Assembly (NCBI GenBank): GCA_947456855.1
Contig: CANGTR010000012.1
Coordinates: 1 to 40,777 of the forward strand
Length of the DNA stretch: 40,777 nt
Direction: 5' to 3'
Source: Sphingobacteriia bacterium
Lineage (GTDB): Bacteria > Bacteroidota > Bacteroidia > Chitinophagales > Chitinophagaceae
Every line of letters begins with the position of its first letter. Positions within the stretch are counted from its first letter, which is position 1. The notes beneath the pieces are model-generated. The model was given only the letters and a program-made list of their open reading frames with translations, was not told the DNA's origin and searched no databases. Of this stretch, positions 1 to 9,311 are shown in pieces. The position numbers and the translations under genes are program-made.

Positions 1-98
1 TCTCTTTTATCTCTTCTCTTTTATCTCTTCTCTTTTATCTCTTCTCTTTTATCTCTTATCTCTTCTCTTTTATCTCTTATCTTTTATCTCTTATCCCC
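1..98. repeat. 14-bp tandem repeat (TCTCTTTTATCTCT)
   Basis: Copies of a 14-bp unit TCTCTTTTATCTCT run from the window edge to about base 98. Late copies are degenerate: a 7-bp partial TATCTCT, then TATCTTTTATCTCT, then TATCCCCCATCCCC. The array overlaps the 3' end of the minus-strand esterase gene and supplies its last codons and its TAA stop. Read on the minus strand the unit contains TAA, and 14 is not a multiple of 3, so the array stops all three frames. Read on the plus strand the perfect unit contains no stop. The left end is cut by the window, so the copy number is unknown. Confidence 0.9.
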
Positions 99-904
99 CA
101 TCCCCATTGTAAAAATGCTGGCAATGCTCTTGCCCAAGTGTCTACATCATGTTTTCCATCAGCCAATTCAAGGTATTCAATATGTTGATCAGTATACCCT
201 TTTGCTTTTAGTGCTACAATCATATCCAATGCATCATCTATTGTATCAATAATGCCGTTGTTATTTCTATCTGCTGTTTCATCTTGGGTTCCGCATTCGA
301 TAAAAAACTGCAACCAAGGATGAAATGTTCCCTTCCTAATTTGCAAATGCATCAAACGATCTGTCTCCTCGTTATATCCTTCGTCATATCCTTTTCTTCT
401 CCACCATAGTGATCCACTAAAAACACCCACTTTTCTAAATTCACTGGCATGATTCCAAATAATATCTAAAGCACTTAACCCACCTAATGAAAAACCAGCA
501 AAGGATTTATCTTTAAAAGAGGGCGCATGAAGTTTCTTTCTGATAAAAGGGAGCATTTCATCAAAAATAAATTTAGTGTATAAGCCAGCCTTAGCACCTC
601 TTCCTAAATAATCCGATGAAAAAGCAGTGCCATATTCCATTTTTCGTTCTGGCCCACAATGAATACCTACACATACCAAAGGTTCAATCAATTTGCTATG
701 TACTAGCTTTCCTAATATTTCATCAAAAGGCATTTTCAATAAATCTTGACCATCATTAATCAATAAAAGACTTAATTGATCCAGATCTAATGTTCCATCT
801 GGAATGTATACATCAAAGAGTACTTCTCTTTCAAGGTATTCCGACACCAAAATGAATTGTTCTTTGCTAACTAATTTATGATCTACAGATTTTGTATGAT
901 GCAT
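77..904 (-). CDS. alpha/beta-hydrolase esterase (esterase D family)
   Basis: Predicted serine esterase of 275 residues. The nucleophile elbow GFSLGG lies at residues 137-142 with Ser139. An acid/His pair is likely near Asp249 and His252 (ADGKHD). The order of motifs fits the putative-esterase family related to enterochelin esterase and esterase D. There is no signal peptide, so a cytoplasmic enzyme is expected. An EF-hand-like loop is visible at residues 212-224 (D-x-N-x-N-G-x-I-D-x-x-D-D), which may bind calcium or only stabilise a turn. The C-terminal residues GIRDKR and the stop are encoded by the 14-bp tandem repeat. The gene is divergent from an ATP-grasp/carboxylate-amine ligase pair 81 bp away. 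The neighbourhood suggests that it hydrolyses an ester or a related bond in the same pathway; this is inference and the substrate is unknown. Confidence 0.8.
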   Translation of the reverse strand: MHHTKSVDHKLVSKEQFILVSEYLEREVLFDVYIPDGTLDLDQLSLLLINDGQDLLKMPFDEILGKLVHSKLIEPLVCVGIHCGPERKMEYGTAFSSDYLGRGAKAGLYTKFIFDEMLPFIRKKLHAPSFKDKSFAGFSLGGLSALDIIWNHASEFRKVGVFSGSLWWRRKGYDEGYNEETDRLMHLQIRKGTFHPWLQFFIECGTQDETADRNNNGIIDTIDDALDMIVALKAKGYTDQHIEYLELADGKHDVDTWARALPAFLQWGWGIRDKR

Positions 905-960
905 CTGTTAAAAATAATTATTTATCCCAATTTTTAGACATTAAACATATAAAACCTTAA

Positions 961-977
961 TTTAGGAGTAACCTAAA
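961..977 (+). promoter_or_regulatory. short inverted repeat before the ATP-grasp gene
   Basis: TTTAGG-AGTAA-CCTAAA is a perfect 6-bp inverted repeat with a 5-base spacer, ending 8 bases before the ATG at 986. It contains GGAG, the only Shine-Dalgarno-like string near this start, so it could be an operator half-site pair or an RNA hairpin hiding the ribosome site. With only 6 base pairs it may also be chance. Confidence 0.3.
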
Positions 978-985
978 AATGCCGT

Positions 986-1939
986 ATGAAAAAAATTGGA
1001 ATATTATTCGGACAGGAAAGAAGTTTCCCATTGGCGTTTGTTGAAAGAATCAATAGTAAAAACATACCCGGCATAATAGCCGAACCGGTTAAAATTGATA
1101 AAGTAATTCAAGGAGAGAGTAGCGGCTATTCTGTTATACTTGATCGTATTAGTCAGGATGTACCTTTCTATAGAGCGTTCTTAAAAAATGCAGCACTTTG
1201 TGGAACTGCCGTAATAAACAATCCATTTTGGTGGAGTGCTGATGAAAAATTTTTCAACAATTGCTTATCAACCAAAATAGATGTACCAGTTCCTAAAACA
1301 GTTATTCTTCCTTCAAAGGATTTACCTGCTGATACAGTTGAATTGTCTTTTAGTAACTTAACCTACCCACTTGATTGGGAAGGCATCTTCAAGTATGTTG
1401 GATTCCCAGCTTATATGAAACCTTTTGCAGGTGGCGGATGGAAAAACGTTTACAAACTGACCGACATGAACGACTTTTTTGAGAAGCATGCAGAAACTGG
1501 TGAGTTGGTAATGATGTTGCAAGAAGAAATTATTTTCGAAGAATATTATCGCTGCTATTGTATAGGCGGAAAACACGTTCGTATCATGTCTTATGAGCCA
1601 CGTAATCCACACCATTTAAGATATGTAGCCGACTTCAAACCTTCTAAAGAGAAGCTTAAAATGATGACAGATATTGTTTTAAAAATCAATAACTATTTAG
1701 GCTATGACTTTAATACAGTTGAACTTGCTTTAAGGGATGGAGTTGCTTATGCGATTGATTTTTGCAACCCAGCTCCAGATGCAGATATCAAAAGTGTTGG
1801 CCAAGAAAATTTTGATTGGGTAGTAGAAACAGCCGCCAATTTTGCCATTGAAAAAGCAAAAAATCAAGTTGAAGGAACTGATAATTTAACTTGGGGTGAA
1901 TACATCAAACGCAGTACTGCAGGAAAAAAATTATACTAA
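986..1939 (+). CDS. ATP-grasp superfamily ligase, uncharacterised
   Basis: A 317-residue protein with an ATP-grasp fold. The N-terminal third looks like a pre-ATP-grasp domain (KKIGILFG...). The central part has the nucleotide-binding PAYMKPFAGGGWKNV segment, followed by MLQEEI and YYRCYCIGGKHVRI. The C-terminal part has a metal-binding-like block, VELALRDGVAYAIDFCNPAPDAD. ATP-grasp enzymes activate a carboxylate as an acyl phosphate and join it to an amine or thiol. The closest well-known enzyme is not evident from sequence; resemblance is general to RimK and D-Ala-D-Ala ligase-type proteins. It sits 26 bp upstream of a GCS2-type carboxylate-amine ligase on the same strand, so the two are probably one operon making an amide-linked small molecule or modifying a peptide (inference). 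The start at 986 follows an out-of-frame ATG at 979. Confidence 0.75.
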   Translation: MKKIGILFGQERSFPLAFVERINSKNIPGIIAEPVKIDKVIQGESSGYSVILDRISQDVPFYRAFLKNAALCGTAVINNPFWWSADEKFFNNCLSTKIDVPVPKTVILPSKDLPADTVELSFSNLTYPLDWEGIFKYVGFPAYMKPFAGGGWKNVYKLTDMNDFFEKHAETGELVMMLQEEIIFEEYYRCYCIGGKHVRIMSYEPRNPHHLRYVADFKPSKEKLKMMTDIVLKINNYLGYDFNTVELALRDGVAYAIDFCNPAPDADIKSVGQENFDWVVETAANFAIEKAKNQVEGTDNLTWGEYIKRSTAGKKLY

Positions 1940-1965
1940 CCATAATTGCTTTTGCAAATAATCTT

Positions 1966-3072
1966 ATGGGAAACAACTACAAACATTTTACACTTGGTGT
2001 TGAAGAAGAGTACATGGTAATCGATCCAATAACAAGGGAATTAAGAAGCCATGAACAAAAAATAGTATTACTTGGACAAGAAATATTAAAAGACAAAGTA
2101 AAGGCAGAAATGCACCAAGCAGTAGTAGAAGTTGGCACGGCTATTTGCAAAGACATTGATGAAGCTTATGAAGATGTTGCTTCACTCAGAGGAAATATTT
2201 CCGCTATAGCCAATGATCTTGGATTATGGGTAGGCGCTTCTGGCACTCATCCATTTAGTCATTGGGAAACCCAACTTATCACCGATCATGTACGATACAA
2301 CCAAATTGTAAATGAATTACAAGAAGCAGCAAGGAGTAATTTAATTTTTGGCTTGCATGTACATGTAGGTATGGAAGATCGTAAAATGGCAGTTCATATA
2401 GCCAATACTGCCCGCTATTTTCTACCGCATGTTTATGCATTGAGCACCAATTCACCTTTCTGGGAATCACGTGATACAGGTTATAAATCTTTTAGAACAA
2501 AAGTGTTTGATAAATTTCCCAGAACCGGAATTCCTGATTTTTTTGAAAGTTATGAAGCATATGAGAATTATGTAAACTTATTGATTAAAACCAATTGTAT
2601 AGACAATGCAAAGAAAATTTGGTGGGATTTAAGGGTTCATCCTTTTTTCAATACCATAGAATTTAGAATTTGCGATGTGCCTATGACCATCATGGAAACC
2701 ATGACTATTACAGCTTTGTTTCAAGCAATATGTGCAAAGCTTTATAAACTACGTAGTCAAAATTTAAATTTCATGATTTATTCAAGGCAATTGATTAACG
2801 AAAATAAATGGAGAGCCAGTAGGTATGGAATTGATGGGAAATTAATCGATTTTGGTAAAGAAACAGAAGTAGATACAAAGGCCCTTATTTATGAATTATT
2901 AGACTTTGTAGATGATGTGGTAGATGATTTAGGAAGCAGACATGTTATTAATCATATTACAAATATCTTTGAGAGAGGAACAGGAGCTGATAGACAATTG
3001 AAGGTATTTAAAGAAACTGGTAGCCTGATTAGCGTTGTAGATTACATACATGAACAGTTTTTATCGGTTTAG
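1966..3072 (+). CDS. carboxylate-amine ligase, YbdK/GCS2 family
   Basis: A 368-residue member of the glutamate-cysteine ligase 2 family (YbdK-like). The family hallmark LGVEEEYMVID is at the extreme N-terminus. Further conserved blocks are GLHVHVGMEDR (metal-binding His residues), ALSTNSPFWESRDTGYKSFR and NTIEFRICDVP. Known members ligate glutamate or another carboxylate to an amine with ATP, and YbdK has weak glutamate-cysteine ligase activity. Length is normal for the family (about 370). It probably acts with the upstream ATP-grasp protein, being separated from it by only 26 bp. No glutathione synthetase-like gene is obvious nearby, so a classical glutathione pathway is not shown. The gene ends convergently with the MFS gene (24-bp gap) without a clear terminator. 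Confidence 0.88.
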   Translation: MGNNYKHFTLGVEEEYMVIDPITRELRSHEQKIVLLGQEILKDKVKAEMHQAVVEVGTAICKDIDEAYEDVASLRGNISAIANDLGLWVGASGTHPFSHWETQLITDHVRYNQIVNELQEAARSNLIFGLHVHVGMEDRKMAVHIANTARYFLPHVYALSTNSPFWESRDTGYKSFRTKVFDKFPRTGIPDFFESYEAYENYVNLLIKTNCIDNAKKIWWDLRVHPFFNTIEFRICDVPMTIMETMTITALFQAICAKLYKLRSQNLNFMIYSRQLINENKWRASRYGIDGKLIDFGKETEVDTKALIYELLDFVDDVVDDLGSRHVINHITNIFERGTGADRQLKVFKETGSLISVVDYIHEQFLSV

Positions 3073-3096
3073 CTAATTTTATCAGCACTAGATAAA

Positions 3097-4320
3097 TTAT
3101 ATTTGGTTCTTTTTTACATGAAGGGCTCTATAAGACCAAATACTGGCCAATACCATGAATATTGCGCCTAGTAAAAATGGCGCTCCCGGAAAATAAAATG
3201 GCGCTGAAGATTTTGTGAAATAGGAGAATAAATTGGTCATCATTAATGGACCTACAATTGAAGTTAAACTAATTAAACTAGTTAAAGCACCTTGTAATTC
3301 ACCTTGTTCATTCTTAGGCACATTGCCTGATATAATTGATTGTAATGCCGGACCGGCAATTCCACCCAAACAATAAGGAACTAAAAACACAAACATCATC
3401 CACGATTCAGAAGCCAATGCAAATAAAAGCAATCCTAAAGCATACAATGCCAATCCTAAGTAAACACTTTTTTCATTACCTAATTTTGGATTTACAATTC
3501 TAACCAAACCACCTTGCACAGCCCCTACCAGTAATCCAACTAACCCCAAAGAGATACCAATTATCTTAGGTGTCCATTTAAATTTTTCGATAGTAAAAAA
3601 ACTCCAATTACTTTGAACAGCATGCGCAGCTAAATAAATTAATACAAAAGAAACCACTAAGCCAGAAACAGCGGGATACTTCTTTAATCGCAACAGAGAC
3701 CCGATAGGGTTGGCTCTTCTCCATTCGAAAGGCCTTCTCAAACTTTTATCCAATGATTCGGGTAAAATAAAATATCCATACAACCAATTGGTTAAAGCCA
3801 ATCCTGCTGCAACAAAAAAGGGCAATTTAGCACCTATCTCTCCTAACAATCCTCCAAGCATCGGACCAATTACAAAGCCTAAGCCAAATGCAGCTCCAAT
3901 CATTCCAAAATTTTGTGCACGATTTTCTGGAGTACTGATATCGGCTATATAAGCCGAAGCTGTTGTAAAGCTAGCGCCTGTAATTCCTGCTATCATTCTT
4001 CCAACAAATAACCACCCAATTGATGGAGCAAATGATAGCAATAAATAATCTATACCAAATCCGAATAATGAAAAAAGCAATACAGGTCTTCTACCATATT
4101 GATCGCTCAAGTTTCCCAATACAGGAGCAAATAAAAACTGCATTATAGCATATGCAAAAGTTAAGAACCCACCATATGTTGCTGCTTTACTTATACTTGT
4201 ACTTCCTAATAAATCTTCAATCAATTTGGGAATTACAGGAATAATTAATCCAAAACCAATAACATCAATCAATAAGGTTACAAAAATAAATCCGATTGCT
4301 GCTTTTTTATTTGTGGCCAT
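3097..4320 (-). CDS. MFS transporter, tetracycline-resistance (TetA) type
   Basis: A 407-residue 12-helix major facilitator of the DHA1/TCR group. The N-terminus [19 protein letters not shown] is typical of TetA-like exporters. The loop 2-3 signature [14 protein letters not shown] is present, and a [27 protein letters not shown] stretch matches helices 4-5. In Bacteroidota such proteins are usually annotated as TCR/Tet family exporters and rarely confer tetracycline resistance. The natural substrate is unknown. I start at the ATG at 4320 (MATNKKAA); an in-frame ATG lies 7 codons upstream at 4341. It follows the saccharopine-like gene on the same strand with a 43-bp gap, so co-transcription is possible. 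Confidence 0.85.
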   Translation of the reverse strand: MATNKKAAIGFIFVTLLIDVIGFGLIIPVIPKLIEDLLGSTSISKAATYGGFLTFAYAIMQFLFAPVLGNLSDQYGRRPVLLFSLFGFGIDYLLLSFAPSIGWLFVGRMIAGITGASFTTASAYIADISTPENRAQNFGMIGAAFGLGFVIGPMLGGLLGEIGAKLPFFVAAGLALTNWLYGYFILPESLDKSLRRPFEWRRANPIGSLLRLKKYPAVSGLVVSFVLIYLAAHAVQSNWSFFTIEKFKWTPKIIGISLGLVGLLVGAVQGGLVRIVNPKLGNEKSVYLGLALYALGLLLFALASESWMMFVFLVPYCLGGIAGPALQSIISGNVPKNEQGELQGALTSLISLTSIVGPLMMTNLFSYFTKSSAPFYFPGAPFLLGAIFMVLASIWSYRALHVKKNQI

Positions 4321-4363
4321 TGAAACTAATTTGAATAGCAAATATGATTATTAAATAAACTTA

Positions 4364-5422
4364 CTATAACAATTCTCTAGCTACTCCAGGAATTTCCAAC
4401 ACCAGATCTGCACCGTAACAACCCGCTGGCGTTTGATATCCAATTTTATAATTGCCAGACAATACTTTTTTGGTAATAATCAAACTACTAATTGCAGTAA
4501 GCGTATATCCTTCAGGGCCAATTAATCTTGCCGATTTTGTTTGCCCCGCTTCATTGGTAACTTCTCCCCAAACAAGGCTTTTGGCTTTCAAGCGAGCTTC
4601 ATCAGTTGGTCCAGCTGGCTTTGCTTTTATTTTTTTCTTAGCCATATTCTTTATAAAAGTCATTCTTAGTATCCAATTATACAGCCATTGCCATTTTAAT
4701 GCTTTGAATGTTTTTGGAGAAGCCATTGTAAATGTTTCAATATTTGGAATTCCAGTTGTAGAGAAAGCAGTAGACACATCCCCCCAAGGAATACACATTA
4801 CAAATATTTTTTTCAACCCAAAATCTATCCACCTTCCCTTATGCCCTAATGGCTTTTTAACAATTTTGCCATTTTCTCTTACAGCACCGCCTTGGCCCAT
4901 TCCTTCAGCCATTGTAGTAGCTGTTCCATGAGATACAGCACCACCTAGCATGGCAAAGGCTAATGAAAGGTGAGTGGCGGTTGGTAATTGTTCCTTTAAA
5001 TACTTCGCGATACAATCTGTTGGAACAACATCAAAGCCAACCCCTGGCATTATCATTATTTCATGGGTGATTGCTTTGTCATTCATTCTTTTTGCTTGTT
5101 CAAATACCGCAATTTCTCCAGTGATATCCAAATAATGGGTTTTTGCTGCCAAACAAGCTTCAATCATTTTTTTGGAAGTAAATTGAAATGGCCCTGCAGC
5201 ATGTACCACCACTTTGAAATTTCTTAGGCATTCTACCAATGCTGCATGATTGTTTAAATCAATAATTTGATAGGGCAGGTTTAATGTTTTTGCTAGCTCA
5301 CTAATGGCTTTTTCATTTCGACCAGCTAAAACAGGCATTAAACCATATTCTGATGCCATTTGCGCAATGAGCTTTCCTGTATACCCATTGGCACCATAAA
5401 GTAAAAATTGATTCGTTTCCAT
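4364..5422 (-). CDS. saccharopine dehydrogenase-like NAD(P)-binding oxidoreductase
   Basis: A 352-residue protein with an N-terminal Rossmann motif (LLYGANGYTGKLIA) characteristic of the saccharopine dehydrogenase NADP-binding family. This family also contains the trans-acting enoyl reductases and membrane oxidoreductases. VVHAAGPF and HYLDITGE are conserved in this group. The later part contains GTATTMAEGMGQGG and a C-terminal YTLTAISS block. It is not expected to make lysine; the substrate is unknown. I chose the ATG at 5422 (METNQFLLYGANG) because upstream codons run through the clpB terminator. A TACTTTTC string lies 3 nt before that ATG and may be part of its own promoter. It is followed by the MFS gene. 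Confidence 0.8.
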   Translation of the reverse strand: METNQFLLYGANGYTGKLIAQMASEYGLMPVLAGRNEKAISELAKTLNLPYQIIDLNNHAALVECLRNFKVVVHAAGPFQFTSKKMIEACLAAKTHYLDITGEIAVFEQAKRMNDKAITHEIMIMPGVGFDVVPTDCIAKYLKEQLPTATHLSLAFAMLGGAVSHGTATTMAEGMGQGGAVRENGKIVKKPLGHKGRWIDFGLKKIFVMCIPWGDVSTAFSTTGIPNIETFTMASPKTFKALKWQWLYNWILRMTFIKNMAKKKIKAKPAGPTDEARLKAKSLVWGEVTNEAGQTKSARLIGPEGYTLTAISSLIITKKVLSGNYKIGYQTPAGCYGADLVLEIPGVARELL

Positions 5423-5433
5423 ACGGAAAAGTA

Positions 5434-5463
5434 CAAAAAAAGAGGCGGTAAAAACCACCTCTT
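5434..5463 (-). terminator. Rho-independent terminator after clpB
   Basis: The stem AAGAGGTGG / CCGCCTCTT (minus strand) has 9 pairs, loop TTTTTA, and is followed by six U. One pair is G-U on the minus-strand transcript but would be a C-A mismatch on the plus strand, so the hairpin is built for minus-strand transcription. It lies about 85 bp after the clpB stop and 11 bp before the next gene's start codon. Confidence 0.8.
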
Positions 5464-5549
5464 CAAAAACAACTGTACACAATCTTAGTTTTTCAACTCA
5501 CTCAATCCCAATGAAACTTCTTTTGAGCTGATCAATGCTATAATATTGA

Positions 5550-8150
5550 TTAAATATCCTCATTTCGAAAAACCACTACCCCATCAAAAACATCTACCAA
5601 TACCGACTTGGTTTTATCTATATCCCCAGCCAATATTTTTTTACTTAAACCATTAACCAATTGCTTTTGAATTAATCTCTTGAGAGGTCTGGCTCCAAAT
5701 TGCGGATCATATCCCTGCTCAATTAAAAAATCAATTAAATACTCGCTAAAATTCAACACGATTCCATTTTCTGCAACCAATTTTTTTAAGTCATTTAATT
5801 GAATCTGTACAATTCCTTTTAATTGAGATTTTGCCAATGGGCTGAACATAATAATTTCATCCACCCTATTTAAAAATTCTGGTCGAATGGTTTGCCTTAA
5901 CAAATTCATTACTTCCACCTTTGCTTTTTCTCCAGCAGCTTCGATGCCCTTTTCTGTAACTCCTTCATAAGCCTCTTGAATTAAATGGCTACCCAAATTA
6001 CTTGTCATAATAATAATGGTATTCTTAAAATTCACGGTTCTACCTTTATTATCAGTAAGCCTTCCATCATCCAATACTTGTAACAAAATATTCCAAACAT
6101 CTGGATGCGCTTTTTCTATCTCATCTAATAAAACTACACTATAGGGTTTTCTTCTAACTGCTTCTGTTAACTGTCCACCCTCATCATAACCCACATATCC
6201 TGGAGGGGCGCCCACTAGTCGAGAAACTGTATGTTTTTCTTGGTATTCACTCATGTCGATTCGAGTCATCATCGATTCGTCATCAAATAAATAATCTGCC
6301 AAGGCTTTTGCCAATTCTGTTTTACCAACTCCGGTTGTTCCCAGAAAAATAAATGAGCCAATGGGTTTTTTAGGATCTTGCAAACCGGCTCTACTTCTTC
6401 TAATTGCATCAGATACTGCTGTAATTGCTTCTTCTTGACCGATAACTCTTTCATGCAATTCATCTTCTAGGTGAAGCAATTTTTCTCTTTCACTTTGTAT
6501 CATTTTAGCCAGAGGTATACCTGTTGCTTTGGCCACATTTGCTGCAATATCTTCAGCGTCTACTTCTTCTTTCAATAATCGCTTGTTGCCACTATTCATC
6601 AATTGTTCTGAAAGGGTTGATATCAAGGTTTCTTGGTCTTTGATTTTACCATACCTTATTTCTGCAACCTTACCATATTCACCATTTCTTTCGGCTTGCT
6701 CAGCTTGTTGTTTCAATTGTTCAATTTGAGCTTTTGCATTTTGAACTTTCTCTACCAATTCTTTTTCTTCTTGCCATTTAGCTTTCAAGGTATCTCTCTC
6801 CACAGCCAGATTACTGATTTCTATATTAAGCTCTTTTAACTTTTCTTCGTCGTTTTCTCTTTTAATGGCTTCTCGTTCAATTTCCAATTGACGAATTTGT
6901 CTTTCTAAACGATCCAATTCTTCTGGCATTGAATTCATTTCAAGGCGCAATTTTGCAGCACTCTCATCAATAAGGTCTATTGCTTTGTCTGGCAAAAAAC
7001 GATCAGTTATATATCTATTGGATAATTCAACAGCAGCTATAATGGCTTCGTCTTTAATTCTTACATGATGATGCGTTTCGTAACGATCTTTAAGCCCACG
7101 CAATATAGAAATAGCATCTTCAACAGTTGGTTCATCAATCATTACTTTTTGAAACCTTCTTTCTAATGCTTTGTCCTTTTCAAAATACTTTTGGTATTCA
7201 TTTAATGTTGTTGCTCCAATGGCTCTTAATTCACCTCTTGCCAATGCAGGCTTTAAAATATTGGCTGCATCCATTGCACCTTCTCCACCTCCGGCACCAA
7301 TCAATGTATGAATTTCATCTATGAACAAAATAATTTCACCATCACTTTCAGCAACTTCTTTCACTACACCTTTTAATCTTTCCTCAAACTCTCCTTTATA
7401 CTTAGCACCTGCAATTAATTGTCCCATGTCTAATCCAAATATGATTTTAGATTGTAGATTTTCAGGTACATCTCCATTTACAATTCTCATAGCCAATCCT
7501 TCTACAATGGCTGTTTTACCAACACCCGGCTCTCCTACTAAAATGGGATTATTCTTAGATCTTCTTGTTAAGATATGGAGGGTTCTTCTGATTTCTTCAT
7601 CTCTACCAATTACTGGATCCAATTTGCCATCTCTTGCCATTTGATTAAGGTTCTTGGCATACTTATTCAACACATTTAATTGGGTTTCTTGAGTGGCAGA
7701 TTTAATAGAGTCTCCCTTTCTTAATTCTTTGATTGCCTCTATCAAACCCTTTTCGGTTAACCCAGCCGATTTCAGCAATTTAGCAGTATCATCATTCAAT
7801 TGAATTAAACCAATTAATAAATGTTCTGATGTTATAAACTCATCTTTAAAAGTATTCAATGCAGCATTTGCTTTTAATAAAGCATTGCTAAAATCTCTTC
7901 CAGCAGACTGAGCAGGTTCGCCTGTTTGAATTTTAGGTAATTTAGTAATTAAGTCATCTAATTTATTTTCTAAAAAAACAGGATTAACATTGTTCTTTTT
8001 TAATAAGAAAGAAATGGCAGAATCTTTATCTGCCAATAATCCTTTCAACAAATGTTCTGTTTCAATAGATGGATTATTTTTACTAAATGCTATTTGTTGT
8101 GCAGACTGAATTAGTTCTTGTGCTTTGATTGTATAATTATTTAAATTCAT
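5550..8150 (-). CDS. clpB: ATP-dependent disaggregase ClpB
   Basis: An 866-residue Hsp100 chaperone of full family length. It resolubilises protein aggregates together with DnaK. The N-terminal Clp-N repeat domain covers roughly residues 1-145. The first AAA+ domain has Walker A GEPGVGKT and Walker [11 protein letters not shown] long charged coiled-coil middle domain follows (about 400-530), characteristic of ClpB rather than ClpA/ClpC. The second AAA+ domain has Walker A GTTGVGKT and [16 protein letters not shown]. The C-terminal D2-small domain includes [16 protein letters not shown]. There is no IGF/L loop of protease-coupled Clps, in keeping with disaggregase function. It is divergent from the serine hydrolase gene, with a plausible promoter in the 90-bp gap and its own terminator downstream. 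Heat induction would be expected, but no operator is recognised. Confidence 0.97.
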   Translation of the reverse strand: MNLNNYTIKAQELIQSAQQIAFSKNNPSIETEHLLKGLLADKDSAISFLLKKNNVNPVFLENKLDDLITKLPKIQTGEPAQSAGRDFSNALLKANAALNTFKDEFITSEHLLIGLIQLNDDTAKLLKSAGLTEKGLIEAIKELRKGDSIKSATQETQLNVLNKYAKNLNQMARDGKLDPVIGRDEEIRRTLHILTRRSKNNPILVGEPGVGKTAIVEGLAMRIVNGDVPENLQSKIIFGLDMGQLIAGAKYKGEFEERLKGVVKEVAESDGEIILFIDEIHTLIGAGGGEGAMDAANILKPALARGELRAIGATTLNEYQKYFEKDKALERRFQKVMIDEPTVEDAISILRGLKDRYETHHHVRIKDEAIIAAVELSNRYITDRFLPDKAIDLIDESAAKLRLEMNSMPEELDRLERQIRQLEIEREAIKRENDEEKLKELNIEISNLAVERDTLKAKWQEEKELVEKVQNAKAQIEQLKQQAEQAERNGEYGKVAEIRYGKIKDQETLISTLSEQLMNSGNKRLLKEEVDAEDIAANVAKATGIPLAKMIQSEREKLLHLEDELHERVIGQEEAITAVSDAIRRSRAGLQDPKKPIGSFIFLGTTGVGKTELAKALADYLFDDESMMTRIDMSEYQEKHTVSRLVGAPPGYVGYDEGGQLTEAVRRKPYSVVLLDEIEKAHPDVWNILLQVLDDGRLTDNKGRTVNFKNTIIIMTSNLGSHLIQEAYEGVTEKGIEAAGEKAKVEVMNLLRQTIRPEFLNRVDEIIMFSPLAKSQLKGIVQIQLNDLKKLVAENGIVLNFSEYLIDFLIEQGYDPQFGARPLKRLIQKQLVNGLSKKILAGDIDKTKSVLVDVFDGVVVFRNEDI

Positions 8151-8207
8151 GGTAATGATTTTTAACTTTTAATAAGGCTGAAATTGACTTAACTTTAAAT
8201 ACTCAAA

Positions 8208-8238
8208 CAAATTTATATCCATTCTAAATATTCGGAAA
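8208..8238 (-). promoter_or_regulatory. candidate clpB promoter
   Basis: On the minus strand TTTC (8235-8238), 19 bp, then TAAATTTG (8208-8215) matches the Bacteroidota -33 TTTG / -7 TAnnTTTG pattern with one mismatch. It would give a 5' leader of about 50 nt before the clpB ATG at 8150. Confidence 0.45.
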
Positions 8239-8240
8239 TT

Positions 8241-9290
8241 ATGTCGCACAATACCAAGCGAAACTGCGTAAAAGTCAGTCTGATAGCTGTTTTTCTGCTA
8301 TTATTACAGACCATTCAAGCTCAATACAATTTTACAGAACTGGATCAAAAACTAGTTACCCTAAAAAAAGAATTGGGCTCAAACTTTTCTTTACTGGTAT
8401 ATAGAGATGGTAAGATTATTTATGATAAATCTATAGGAGAGTTTACTCCAAAAACACAAGTTCCTATTGCAAGTTCTAGCAAATGGTTAACCGCAGCTTT
8501 GGTGATGGTATTGGTTGATGAAGGCAAATTGAGTTTGGATGACAAAGTGAGTAAATTTTTACCCATTTTCAACAAGTACAGCAAAGGATATATTACAATA
8601 AGACAATGCTTATCTCATTTAACTGGAATTGAATCTGAACCGATCAAATTAAGCAACCTAATCAAAAGAAATAAATACAACAGTTTAGAAGAAGAAGTTG
8701 AGGAATTTGCTACTAAGAAAGAAATTATGGCTAACCCAGGTTTAGAATTTAGGTATAGTAATATAGGATTAAATATTGCTGGTAGAATTATAGAAATCGT
8801 TTCTAGACGCGGTTTTGAACAAGTAATGCAAGAAAAAATTTTACGCCCATTACAAATGAGAAACACCAGCTTTTCTAGTTTTAATGCAGTAAATCCTTCT
8901 GGCGGAGCTGTTTCAACAGCCAATGATTATATGAATTTCTTAGTGATGATTTTAAATAAAGGAATGTATAATGGAAAAAGAATTCTGAGCGAAGCTTCGA
9001 TTGAATTGATGCAAACAGCACAAACTACTTCGCCTATGATTAAGTATACTCCAAATGTTGCTCTTGGATACAATTATGGTTTCGGAGAATGGATACAAGA
9101 AACCGATGAAAATGGACAATCAACAATCGTATCAAGCCCTGGATTATTTGGCACATGGCCGTTAATAGATAAATGCAGAAACTATGCCTCGATTATTGTA
9201 ACCAAAGAATTGCTAAATGAAGAAAAAAGAGAAGCCTTCATGTTGGTAAAAAATTTGATTGATCAACAAATCATTGCTAATTGCAAGTAA
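8241..9290 (+). CDS. secreted serine hydrolase, class C beta-lactamase family
   Basis: A 349-residue serine hydrolase of the beta-lactamase/DD-peptidase-like family (PF00144 type). A signal peptide is visible (residues 1-28, VSLIAVFLLLLQTIQAQ), so it should reach the periplasm or beyond. The catalytic SxxK motif is SSSK at residues 78-81, and the YxN-type motif is YSN at 172-174. The third motif is less clear; GLFGTW near residue 300 may occupy that place. Members include esterases, D-aminopeptidases and penicillin-binding-like proteins, and most are not antibiotic-hydrolysing. It is transcribed divergently from clpB and is followed by a tiny ORF and queG. The exact substrate cannot be told. 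Confidence 0.82.
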   Translation: MSHNTKRNCVKVSLIAVFLLLLQTIQAQYNFTELDQKLVTLKKELGSNFSLLVYRDGKIIYDKSIGEFTPKTQVPIASSSKWLTAALVMVLVDEGKLSLDDKVSKFLPIFNKYSKGYITIRQCLSHLTGIESEPIKLSNLIKRNKYNSLEEEVEEFATKKEIMANPGLEFRYSNIGLNIAGRIIEIVSRRGFEQVMQEKILRPLQMRNTSFSSFNAVNPSGGAVSTANDYMNFLVMILNKGMYNGKRILSEASIELMQTAQTTSPMIKYTPNVALGYNYGFGEWIQETDENGQSTIVSSPGLFGTWPLIDKCRNYASIIVTKELLNEEKREAFMLVKNLIDQQIIANCK

Positions 9291-9311
9291 AAGGTTTTCT
9301 TAAAGCGGCAA

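Noticed and set aside
1..98. A possible CRISPR-like array at the left edge.
   Set aside because: The units are contiguous 14-bp copies without spacers, so this is a tandem repeat, not a CRISPR array.
3097..4320. Calling the MFS gene a tetracycline-resistance determinant.
   Set aside because: The TetA-like sequence pattern is shared by many housekeeping exporters, and no TetR-type regulator or mobile context is present.
6269..7644. ORFs of 60-107 codons inside clpB on both strands.
   Set aside because: clpB is intact and fully explained; these are shadow frames with no start context or motif.
8241..9290. Calling the serine hydrolase an antibiotic-resistance beta-lactamase.
   Set aside because: The SxxK and YxN motifs are shared by esterases and peptidases of the same family, and the third AmpC-type KTG motif is not visible.
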